Shown here: piece after piece, positions 52,497 through 62,858 of the stretch
Position numbering within the stretch: position 1 is the stretch's first letter
Layout: each line of letters starts with the position of its first letter
Position numbers and translations under genes: made by a program
The notes under the pieces: generated by a model
What the model was told of the DNA's origin: nothing
The model's input: only the letters and a program-made list of their open reading frames with translations
Database searches by the model: none
Origin: Lingula anatina
Lineage: Eukaryota > Brachiopoda > Lingulata > Lingulida > Lingulidae
Reading direction: 5' to 3'
Assembly: GCF_001039355.2 (NCBI RefSeq)
Contig: NW_019775669.1
Coordinates: 260,802-324,801, forward strand
DNA: 64,000 nucleotides

Positions 52497-53868
52497 AATA
52501 CCGTCCGTGGTACTTATCTAGATGCTGACTTAAGGAAAAGTAAGTGTGATCGACTATGAGAAAAGAAATAAGGCGAAGGATCCCCAAAACATTTTAATTT
52601 TTCAAACACCTCTAAGGGTATCCCCAGGTACCTACAGTGTACTGGCCTGACACCAGAGAAAATGTAACTTGTGTTTTAGACTTCTTCAATTACATGTGTG
52701 CTGAGATCAGATAATAATCTAGTCTTTCTTTTCGATAGAAACCTCTTCCCAGAAAACGTGGTTCAGGCATGCTTGCAACATGTGGGGACCGAGGTTTCCT
52801 CAAACACAAGCAAGAAAAATGCCGGTTTTGCCACGAACTTGACCAAACCATCAAAATTGGTGATTTATAAAGATGGAACAAACTTATTAGGTCTGTCCAT
52901 TTTAAACACACACACACACACACACACTCAAACCATCTTGCGCTTAATATGAAAGATTTATCTAAGCAGTGAGAATAAAAATAGATTTTTGTTTATTTCT
53001 ATAGTTATGCCACAAAATTTAAAATTTTACGCTTACTATTAAAAAATTGGTTAACAAAGCGGCGCTTTAACGTCTAGTATCTAAGCATTTACTTTTCTTT
53101 TTCAAGGGATAGTAGTATTCAGTTTGGTGTTTGGTTGGAGAGTTCACGCTGCCGGTGAAGTTGGAAAGCCCGTTTACAACTTCTTTGTCGGTGTCTCAGT
53201 GGTCATATTCAAGATGTTGACTCTAATCTTCTGGTAAATGATTTAAAAATAACACTATTGATTACACAAAATCAAATGCACATTGTATCTCATTGTCATC
53301 AAATTCTGTCTATTAATTTTTTTTTGTAAATTAGTTTCTCGACTTCCTCTAGGCCAAATATTTACTTTTCACTGGTGGATTCAGATTTTACACGCTTCCA
53401 TATCATCGCCCCTTTTGTGATCCTTTTTTTTTTAGATAGCTTCAAATAACTTATTTACTTGCATGTTGTCACTGGCAGGTATGCTCCACTGGGAATTGCC
53501 AGTTTGATAGCGGCCTCCATTCTTCGTGTTGAAGACATCTCAACGGCCTTCCTGTCACTTGGTCTACTCGTTCTTAGCGTCGTTGTTGGTAACCTGTTTC
53601 ATATGTTGGTAGTTTAACCGTTTATTTACTTCGCCTTTGTGCGCAAGAACCCCTACAAGTACATGTTTAACCTCCTGGAAGCACTGCTGGTCGGAATAGT
53701 GCCACCAAGCGGGTAGAGCTATCCAATTTTGTTTTAACTTAAGTATATACATTTTAGATCGTTTAAGGAACAAACAGTTCATTCTACCGTGTACTTGGTT
53801 TAAGTATTTGTCAAGTGTCACCCTAAATTTATGTTTTTCTTTTCAAAGAAGCGCCATATCTTTGTGGT

Positions 53869-53904
53869 AGGATGTTATGTTATGTTATGTTATGTTATGT
53901 TATG
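53869..53904. repeat. (TTATG)n short tandem repeat
   Basis: About seven pentamer units in SLC1 intron 5. Confidence 0.9.
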
Positions 53905-54405
53905 ATTGAATCGGAGCGTATTCCATGATTTCCACATACCAGAACATTCCAAAAGAAAAAAAGTTTAAACTCCTTGAAACCAATGAGATGGCATTTTTTA
54001 TTTCTTTCAGCTTTGCGGCTATGTCCTTCTTGTTCAAATGTTGCGAAGACAAGTGCAACATCGACAAAAGAGTCACTAAATTTGTCCTTCCGATTTCTGT
54101 GACCCTAAACCTAGATGGCTCCGTTATGTTTATAATGATTGCCGCCATGTCCATCACACAAAGTTATGGAGTGACGATTGGGGCTGGAGAGGTGGCCATA
54201 GCCAGGTGAGATCTTTGTTAGTGTGTGCACATCTAGCTTCTTTAGATATATTCCGCATTAAAAAGTAGTGGGTCCCAGCCGCAGTAAAGACCATTGTAGC
54301 GGTTGATATTTGTATTAACATGTTACTATTATAGATTAAGTCAATTGTCAAATGCAAGGGTGTCAAAACTTCTTTTCAAGAAATTACCATAAGGTTTCAT
54401 AAACC

Positions 54406-54411
54406 AACGTA
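54406..54411. repeat. Left target-site duplication (AACGTA) of the integrase-OTU transposon
   Basis: AACGTA abuts the left terminal inverted repeat and is repeated exactly at 62853-62858 next to the right terminus. Confidence 0.8.
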
Positions 54412-54420
54412 TGTTAAGAT

Positions 54421-54630
54421 ACTTCATGGTATATTACCACTTCGTGGGATAAGCATTACTACTTCATGATAGAAGGCGACTTCATTGGTTAAAAAATAAG
54501 GACCCTTAGGAGACTTCATAGTATATTACCACTTCGTGGGATAAGTATTACTACTTCATGATAGAAGGCGACTTCATTGGTTAAAAAGTCAGGACCCTCA
54601 GGCGACTTCGCGATATTTACCACTCCATAG
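54421..54630. repeat. 92-bp subterminal tandem repeat of the transposon
   Basis: A unit starting ACTTCATGGTATATTACCAC at 54421 recurs at 54513 and, degraded, at 54605 (period 92). Each unit contains several ACTTCAT words, candidate transposase-binding motifs. Confidence 0.85.
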
Positions 54631-55886
54631 GACATTTGTATCCAAACATATAATAGTAATAAATATAATCTTTTCTTGCATTTTAGATATAAATAACAAT
54701 TATTTACAATCCTTACATATACTTGCGCTATTCCACTTGGGTTCTTTTTTATCTTCGGTCATAGTAGTCATTTATGCGAATGTAAAGATCTAAGACCTAA
54801 AATAAATCAAGACTTTAGATGTTCAAGATCTTAGATAATCTGAATAGTGTCTTCTCTGTTAAGCTTTGAGAAATCTTTAACTATCTTCTTGAAATTTTTT
54901 AGTATCAAAACGTTCCATCTCTCCATTCTATTATTTCTATTTTAAAATACTATTTCAAGTCTCTTGCTAAAGGTGGTTATGGAATAGGATGCTGTAGTTC
55001 ATTTTACTTTTATGAAATATATAACCGGGAAGCATTCCAACACACCAAACGTAATGGTTTGGACAGCCTAATATAACATTTGCTGATTAGTGAATACGAG
55101 GAATTTTTTGTCTGATGATATTTTAATATCAATGCGAACGCCTGTCCACTGCACCAAAAGCAGAGTGTATTTATTGATACACAACTGTTTATTCTGTTTC
55201 AAACATACATACTTTAAAGTCGTTCTTTTCAATTTAGCAAAATTAAGCTCTGTCTGTCTATGTGACTTCTTTTCTATATTTTTCAGATTAAAAAATGCAG
55301 TAACCATATATGTTATGATAAACGCTTACTGAACTGTTTAAGAGCATAGGGGTAATTTTCCAATTAAATGTATGGTCAAAGAAATACAAGATATAGAGCG
55401 ATATTCACTTAATGATCGCTGTGGTTCGTTTAACAACACGCAGGTTTACATGTAAGGAGTCTGCCTTTTTCAGAAGTATTTCTTAAAAGAACTACTTTCT
55501 ATAATTAGCATTATACTTAATGGAAAACACAAGTACACGGACAGCTCAAATGATGTTGAGTGATTCTTGGAAGATAATATCTTTATAGTGGAAATTTTAG
55601 TAATAAAAGGAATTAAATACTGAAATTTTACTTAATCTATGTACCAAAATAATAAATATCTAAGACATAGATTTTTTTATTAAATATGCAAAGCCCCACT
55701 TATTACATAGATCAATTAACTAGTGTGTACTTGACCAATACACTTAGTATTTTTAATAAAGGCATTATTTTGGCCATTAAAACCGGTGAAAATGAAAAGC
55801 AATCCACTAAATTCTTCCCTTCTATGACTAAAAAGGTAAGTCCATGAAAAGATTTTCCAACTGGGGAGTCTATAATATACATATTG

Positions 55887-56240
55887 GTGAGCTCAACGCA
55901 TCCATCTATACATGTTTGACAGTGCAGCATTAAAATACAGTGTTACAGAATTTTATCTGAATGATTACATGCAATATTAAATATGAAAAGCATCTATTAG
56001 ATCAAAAATTTTGCCCTATAGGGCCTACTATACTATACTATACTATACTATACTATACTATACTATACTATACTATACTATACTATACTATACTATACTG
56101 TGTATAACGATATAATACCCTGTTCAAACTGTAGTGAAGTTCTGTTTTGGTTCTTAATTTTTTTGATTGTTGTATGACATCGTTTTCTCGGTCAGTCTTT
56201 CTTTTTGTAGATTAGCGTTATATAATAAAGTAAATATGAA
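55887..56240. repeat. Duplicated block, copy 1, containing a (CTATA)n array
   Basis: About 354 bp repeated at 56243-56596 with an offset of 356, separated by an N at 56241. It includes a (CTATA)n microsatellite at about 56026-56098. The copies differ by a few substitutions, so they may be two haplotypes placed in tandem by scaffolding. Confidence 0.85.
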
Positions 56241-56241
56241 N
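56241..56241. other. Ambiguous base / assembly join
   Basis: A single N exactly between the two copies of a 354-bp duplicated block. Confidence 0.9.
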
Positions 56242-56242
56242 A

Positions 56243-56596
56243 GTGAGCTCAACGCATCCATCTATACATGTTTGACAGTGCAGCATTAAAATACAGTGTT
56301 ACAGAATTTAATCTGAATGATTACATGCAATATTAAATATGAAAAGCATCTATTACATCAAAAATTTTGCCCTATAGGGCCTACTATACTATACTATACT
56401 ATACTATACTATACTATACTATACTATACTATACTATACTATGCTGTGTATAACGATATAATACCCTGTTCAAACTGTAGTGAAGTTCTGTTTTGGTTCT
56501 TAATTTTTTTGATTGTTGTATGACATCGTTTTCTCGGGCAGTCTTTCTTTTTGTAGATTAACGTTATATAATAAAGTAAATATGAAGTAAACCTTC
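56243..56596. repeat. Duplicated block, copy 2, containing a (CTATA)n array
   Basis: The second copy of the block at 55887-56240, with (CTATA)n at about 56383-56442. Confidence 0.85.
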
Positions 56597-57255
56597 ACTC
56601 TCACATGATACACGCCCGTATCAAGTATTAAACTATATATTCTGTATATGTTATATGAAAGCTGAATCTATAAGTAAATATTAGTGTAAGTTTCTTGTAA
56701 GTGACTTTTAAGGAAATCCATCTTAACAACACGTACATGTAATATGTGGGTATGTAAAGTCCAAACCCGCCAATAAAAAGTAAAAGCAGTAACATCAGTA
56801 GAGATACATCCTATTTCTCTCAGCTATTCAAGAAGCACAGAAAAAAAGTAATAGCAATAACATCAAGAGAGATACATGATATTTCTCACAGCTATTCAAG
56901 AAGAAGCATAGAAGAAAGGCTAAATCTGAGAAAACACAGTTTTACTTTATCCGCGTGTTCTAGATCCCTCCAGAATACATGTGTAAAGAAATCATTTTAC
57001 AGGAAATAATAAAGCACCATATTTAACCGGACTCTGGACTTGTGTTGATCAATCAATATATTACCACCGGGAACAACGTAACAAAAAATGGTGGTAATAG
57101 TACTACAATTATATCGGTATGATCTTGTGCGCAAGTTCTTCTTTTATCTTAGCAAACAGTTTCCTACAGAAAAAATACATTAATACAAAATATCAAATTT
57201 GTGAAATGAAACAAACAATACCAATAAATCTTATCATACACTATAATAATAAAAG

Positions 57256-60200
57256 TCATTCTTTTTTACTTCTTTCATTATATGTTTGACCGTCTTTCTT
57301 TACAGAGTATTTTGAAGGCGGAAAATTGTCTTCAAAAGAGCATTGATCTACTAGCATATTAAAAATGTTGGGATCTATTGTGAAACGAGCTGCCTGTCCC
57401 TCATCGTTCATTTCAATATCGTATGCTTCGTTTCTGAATCTCTGTACAATAACTGTCGTGTAATTCAGTTCTTTCGATCTTAGGATAAAATCCATGTCCT
57501 CGATGTTGTCGACCAGGCAGGCATCTAGTATGTCGTCTGGTATAAACTTATGGTACTGGTCTGGTATATAGTTCTTGACCGGACCATATAAGCCTTGGGC
57601 CATGCCATCCACTTGCGATGAATTCCTCCTGGCTGCCGGTGAGGGAGCAAACGGTATTGTGTCATTGAGATTGGTTGCTTGAAGATCAATTATTTTTCCA
57701 AAGGAAATGATACCGGAGTCATCAAACTGGCAGAAGTGATATGCTGGTGCTTCAGATTCACCACACCGCTCACATAAAATTATGGTCTCCTCTAAGTTGT
57801 TTTCTTCTTGGCATAAACCGACATAGTGCATTTCAGATATATGCCCAAGAAAGATGCTGCCTATCGGTGTCTCACTAGGGGTAATAATAACTGGTTGATC
57901 TGACACCGTGGATATGATCGTAATGCTAACACGGAACACAGACGAAGCAACAATCAAAGTAATGTGGTCACCCCACTCGCCATCCCTAGACATTCGTTCG
58001 ACGTATCCCTCCCATGACTCTTCATCTATAAAGTCTTCAAGGTGAATGAACCCCCCGTCGTTATAGATATTTCTGTTGTTTAGCATAAAGTGTACGACCC
58101 TTCTCCTAACTTCTCGATGGCTTATAATTATGCCATATCTGGAGAGTTGTTGGGATATGGCATGGAACATACAGTTCCCTTCACCAGGGTTATCTTGTTC
58201 AATTTGTAGGCTGTAAAGAGATGCTATCTGTGAAAGGCCAAAATAAGTCCCAATGTTCCTTTTAGTTGAACGATGCTTTAACACTTCCAATGCCCTCTCC
58301 AACATAGACTTCGTGACAACTTTTCTTTGTCGTAGTTGTTCGTGGCTGTGTATCTTTGACGTTAAGTCGGCCACAGAAACCCAATATTGTTGAGTGTCAC
58401 CAGTATCAGGACACTGGGTCTGTACCTTATATCTGTCTGTGATGAGATCTCGCTCAACTACAGTGCAATTCTGGGCTTGAATCTTATTGATTGACTTGCC
58501 CCCTCGGCTTACTCTGCGGTCTTTTGTCAAGGTTTTGAGAAGGAGATGATCACCTATATTGTATACAGACGGGGGATATTTTGTTAATGATCTTTGTATC
58601 ATTTTCTTTGATGCAGCCTCTGAAATATTAACTGCTTTCTGTCTAATATCGTCACTGCCATTTCCATCTAGGGTATTCTTTTTCAGTCCAAAATGGCATT
58701 CATGTGGCGTCATGCCTAAAGCAGAATGAAAGCCGTTATTATATGCCATTTGGTAGTTCATTAGATTCTCTACCCAGTCATTCTTTCCGTTTATAAGGTC
58801 ATATTTTATTTTTGCTTTTATAGTTTGGTGGGATCGTTCGTCCTTGCCTTGACTTTGCGGGTGGTGAGGGCTACTCTTAATCATTTTGATTCTTAATTTG
58901 TCGCATAATTCTTTGAACTGTCCTTTAAATTCATTTCCCTGGTCTGTTTGCACTCTGGTTGGCGTTCCCCATTCCTGAAAAATGTTCTCGGCGCTGGCGG
59001 CCACCTCTTGTGCTTCTTTGGTCTTGAGAGGCCTCAGCCACAAATACCGACTAAAAACATCAATAATAGACAAAATGTACTTGTACTTTATACCCTTATG
59101 CTTTACTGCCACAGATGACATGTCTATTATGTCTATTTGTATTCGTTGTTGAATTGTCTTTTCAGTAATTGGTTTCAGGGCAGGTTTATTTTGAAATTTA
59201 GGCCTTCTTCTCTGTTGAAGAGGGATCGAATTTATGCATTTCTGAATTGTTTTCTCGCCGATTCCATAGTAAACAGATCTCAGTCGATACCTCAATTTCT
59301 TGCGCCATCACCTTTACTTTTATCATAAAAATATTTAATACATTCATTAACCTCTGAAAGAGGAAGCAAAATCCTGCCGTCTATCAAGATCCGTGAGAGA
59401 GTCTGTTCACAATATGGATCATATACGGAATGTTCTGCCAGTTGCAGAAGGTAAATCTTTTTGTACATATTACGCTGTGCGGCAGTCCTATTTCGGACAG
59501 GGACATTACTGTTAAGCAACAGCTGTATTGCTGTGTATTCTTCATCGGTCAGTCTCGGCATCCGTTCATGGCTAACACCAACTCGGGTCTTTCTCGACAA
59601 CTGCATATTCCCCTGTGCGTTGTTACCCTGAAATGAACCAAAAAACCATTATTACAATGAAGAATAATTGAAAGTCATCCAAGTTAAAAAAAAAAAGATG
59701 TTCCCATTTTTGTAAACACATGGCTCGTTATCTCTGATGAGATACAATCAAGGTCTGTTTAACAAGGCAGCAAAGCTTCACCAAAAGTACATGTATGTCC
59801 CGAAACAAAAAATGTTACGTAAGGGGGCAGCATTGTAAATTTGCATGTTACTGTATTTGTAAGTTCGTTTTTTTAGTTGTGATAATATTAAATATTAACG
59901 GTCGTATTTCGGAAAAAAATATTTTAAAAAGTGGCTGAAATTCTACAGTGGGAAATCAAGTAGAAAGAGAAAAAAAGTTATTTAAAGAAAGAAAATATAT
60001 AACATATACCGATAACTCCGTACAAGTTGTGAAGTTAGGAAACTGGAAAAAAGTTTCACAGATGAGATCAATAAAAATTATCACATTGGGAAAGATATGT
60101 TTCAATCTGTGATAAAGGCTTGCAGATAGGGCTAAAGGAAAACGAAGGAAGCAAAACCCATTAAAACATACCAATGAATCCGACATCTGGCTGTCGTATT

Positions 60201-60505
60201 CTTGGAGTCCCTCCTCCTCCGCATTCTCATTGTTGTCAGTTTGCTTTGATATTTGGTCCTGTTAAACAAAAACGTCATAAATTTACTTAAATTAAATAGT
60301 TGTGAAGAGCTGCGATCGAGAATCAATATATAAGAAATAAGCTGTCACTACAAGCTTTCATTGAAATATATATTTTATATATCGTTTAATATCTATACAA
60401 ATGAGTGCAATTATCTACATGTGTGATTGATAGATTTTAAGAAAAAATGTTGTTTAACTTTTATTATTGAACAAACGCATAGACCGAACACTTAGTACTT
60501 TAGAT

Positions 60506-60554
<49 letters not shown>

Positions 60555-61799
60555 TTACTTTACAATGTTTTTACTGTGAATGATCTTAGACTAGATTTTA
60601 TACACTGCACATTGTCGCGTAACTCCCTTTTGATCCAGTACTTGATTTTTCCGTGTCTTGGTCTTGGTCAATGCTGTGCAGAGGTCAGAAATAGATAAGG
60701 CTGGCCTATGACAGCGGCAAGGACAAGATGAAGACAAATGAGGTGATAATAGGTGGAAGTTTACGTTAAGATCTTAACAAACGGATAGTGAAATAAAGGA
60801 AGTTGAGAAGTTTTAGCCCCTCCCTGTTCTCTATCACGCACGCATACCCCGCCGATTTCAAGTTACTCCCCATTTCAGATTAACCCATCCCCTGGGGGTG
60901 ACCCGAAAGTGACTTTAACATGAAATAATTTATGATTCTGTTTTTATTTGAGTTTATGTTTAATATGTCCTTACTTGAGCAGTATATCTGATGCGAGTAT
61001 AGGAGACAAAATAAGAAAAATGTAGTAAGCTAAAACCGATAGAGCCTATGAAATGGGAATGACTTAAACCGTTACTTGGATCCCTCCAGTAATAGGTCTG
61101 ACCATGCCACACACCACCCCCCCCCCCCGCCCGCCCCCGCCAAAGTTCCTTGGACCGCCACTTAGAATATACCAAAAGAATAAGTAAAGGGTAACAAAAG
61201 CTTACCAAAAATCCAAAATAAAAAAAATCAAATTAAGAGAACATTGTGTTTTTATTAAACCTTTGATTTCAGTTGAGGGGAACCCGGGGGAAAATGACAA
61301 TTCTTCTTTGCAATTCTAGGAACATGAAGGGTTTTTCTCGCGTTTTTTAATTAATATAGTCGTACGGTGCACGTATACGGGCCGTAATACCCTTTCCGTA
61401 AGTCGCAGACGTTAGCCGTGCGAAATCGCACGGGATCGTACTGATTTAAGGCCATGTAAAGTAGACATAATCGGCGTAGCCTGTAGCCCCCTACGATATT
61501 TTTTAAAAAATCGTACGGACAATTGATGGCACGGCTCCCGTGTAAATGTGACCTAGGCTTGAAACATTTTTCATGTGTTCATTGAATACATAACCAAATT
61601 TCAATAAGATACTTGTTTGGTTCACAGAGGCAAATCCCAACTCTTTTAAAAATTTGCATCTGGATATTAAAAAAAAAAAAAAATTGTGACCCTTCACATC
61701 GTAATATTTTAAACAATATTTATATTAAAAATGTGAAAAAATGTTTCTTACCTTCATTCCAAATAAGAGCATCATAGCCAGCAGAATAAAGAAGTCCAT
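57256..61799 (-). CDS. Transposon integrase fused to OTU cysteine protease (KRBA2/Ginger-like), frameshifted
   Basis: Three minus-strand exons in phase 0: 61799-61752, 60258-60172 and 59627-57256. Exon 1 encodes a short hydrophobic N terminus (MDFFILLAMMLLFGMK), exon 2 an acidic linker. Exon 3 has a helical N-terminal region and then, in the 679-codon frame starting at 59295, an rve integrase core. There the catalytic residues are Asp55/58 (QIDIID), Asp119 (TDQGNEF) and Glu154 (GKDERSH), giving a DD35E arrangement. An OTU protease follows, with Cys376 in GEGNCMFHAI, a WGDH block and His491 (MHYVGL). The retroviral-type HHCC zinc finger is absent, as I recall for KRBA2-type integrases. A -1 shift of frame near 59297 breaks exon 3; the rest is open to the stop at 57256. 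Transposition of the surrounding element is its likely role; the OTU domain may remove ubiquitin-like tags. Confidence 0.82.
60506..60553. repeat. (TTA)n microsatellite
   Basis: About 16 trinucleotide units; the Tyr-repeat open frame across it is spurious. Confidence 0.95.
61111..61142. repeat. C-rich tract (potential G-quadruplex on minus strand)
   Basis: A run of about 14 C followed by CG/CCCG blocks inside an intron of the integrase gene. Confidence 0.7.
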
Positions 61800-61882
61800 C
61801 TTGGTACCACTTGTTCGCGCTTGTGCAAGTACTGACCGCGTTTCAGGTCTGGTTTGGTGAGGAAATTAGGCGAAAAGGTCAA

Positions 61883-62117
61883 CATCAGGGGCGAATCCAG
61901 GAATATGTGAAGGGGGGTCCGCAGACGCGAAGCCGAACCGTCCCCCTCCATCCGTTGGCGTGGGGTTCGGGGCCCACTGAAGCCATTTGGTAATGTTTAA
62001 AACTGTAAATCAGCCAGTCAAAATTCTTATTCCAAGAGGGGGAAATGAGTCTGATCTTTTTAGAGACTAAAAGGGGGGTCAGGACCCCCCCCCCCCCCCA
62101 TATATCCGGCACTGGAT
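61883..62117. mobile_element. GC-rich MITE-like element nested in the transposon
   Basis: It begins CAGGGGCGAATCCAGG and ends in a C-run followed by ATATATCCGGCACTGG, an imperfect inversion of the start. The base composition is far more GC-rich than the surroundings. Related termini occur at 62390-62430 (inverted) and 62640-62700, so this is a repeated family. Confidence 0.6.
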
Positions 62118-62389
62118 ATAATGTTTCATTCTGTACTAAAATGTTGAGAGTGACGCGACATAGGCATTATACTTGCGCAAGTCTTGCCTCATGGAAATTA
62201 TGTCTTTTCAGAGAGCGATCGAATTGATCAAGATGATTGGAATATACAGATATATACATTCAATGCTTCTAATGACCTTAATGTTTTTTAAATATTTATC
62301 TAATAAACATTATCTATTCATCTTATAATCCAATAGGCTACCGATACTCTGCGCGTATGCCCCCCCTGCCAAATGTCGACGCCTCTGGA

Positions 62390-62700
62390 CCCCCCCCCCC
62401 CTTTTCAGAAATCCTGGCTCCGCGCCTGTGCTGCCTGAGTATCTTAAATTGCTTAAGACATTCACCCAGTATTACTAATCTTTCTACAGATATCCTGTGC
62501 AGTCATAGGCCTACATATTTGTTAATATAATTCATCCGTACAGTTTACCTTTGTTGAATAGTATTTACAGTACAAAAACATGCCTTTCTAAAAACATTAT
62601 CTTCCAAAACTCAGGACCAACAGTAGGCCCCTTTTTTTACCAGGGGCGGATCCAGGATTATTTGAAGGGGGGGTACGCGGATGCGACCCCCCCCCCCTCT
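62390..62700. mobile_element. Further fragments of the GC-rich MITE family
   Basis: A poly-C run and CCTGGCTCCGCGCCTGTG at about 62412-62429 form an inverted terminus; CAGGGGCGGATCCAGGATTA at about 62642 opens another truncated copy ending in a C-run near 62698. Confidence 0.55.
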
Positions 62701-62852
62701 AAATCCTCCACTGTTTTTCACCATTATCCCATGAAGTCGCAGGCAATATCTTATTGGAGATGAAGTCGCATTTTATCCTATGAAGTCGATTTGTCGATAA
62801 AATCAGGGCACTTATCCTATGAAGTGGTAATATACCATGAAGTATCTTAACA

Positions 62853-62858
62853 AACGTA
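62853..62858. repeat. Right target-site duplication (AACGTA)
   Basis: It follows the inverted right terminus (CTTAACA) directly and is followed by TTTTCAG, the SLC1 exon 7 acceptor. Confidence 0.8.

Larger units (their letters stand above)
54412..62852. mobile_element. Ginger-like DNA transposon, 8.4 kb, in SLC1 intron 6
   Basis: Both ends read inward TGTTAAGATACTTCATGG..., with 32 identical bases followed by about 10 with two mismatches. The element is flanked by the perfect 6-bp duplication AACGTA (54406-54411, 62853-62858). The TGTTA start fits the TGTNR termini known for Ginger elements. The single cargo gene is a minus-strand integrase-OTU protease. The left subterminal region carries 92-bp tandem repeats with recurring ACTTCAT words, and the right end carries the same words inverted. 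Younger GC-rich MITE fragments are nested near the right end. I see no reverse transcriptase, PolB, ATPase or LTR. A 6-bp duplication is longer than the 4-bp CCGG/CCGT type described for Ginger1, so the subgroup is open. Confidence 0.85.

Noticed and set aside
54206-54412. SLC1 gene ending as a 3'-truncated fragment after exon 6
   Set aside because: Exons 7 and 8 with matching phases and the VDWLL/DRVR motif were found beyond the transposon, at 62866-63006 and 63318-63477.
57256-59627. Integrase as part of a Gypsy-type LTR retrotransposon
   Set aside because: No LTRs, protease-RT-RNaseH or gag frame; the termini are inverted, not direct, repeats.
60504-60698. Poly-Tyr open frame
   Set aside because: Translation of the (TTA)n microsatellite.
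54412-62852. Polinton/Maverick, suggested by the 6-bp duplication and the rve integrase
   Set aside because: No protein-primed DNA polymerase B, ATPase or capsid genes, and the element is too short; the termini start TGTT.
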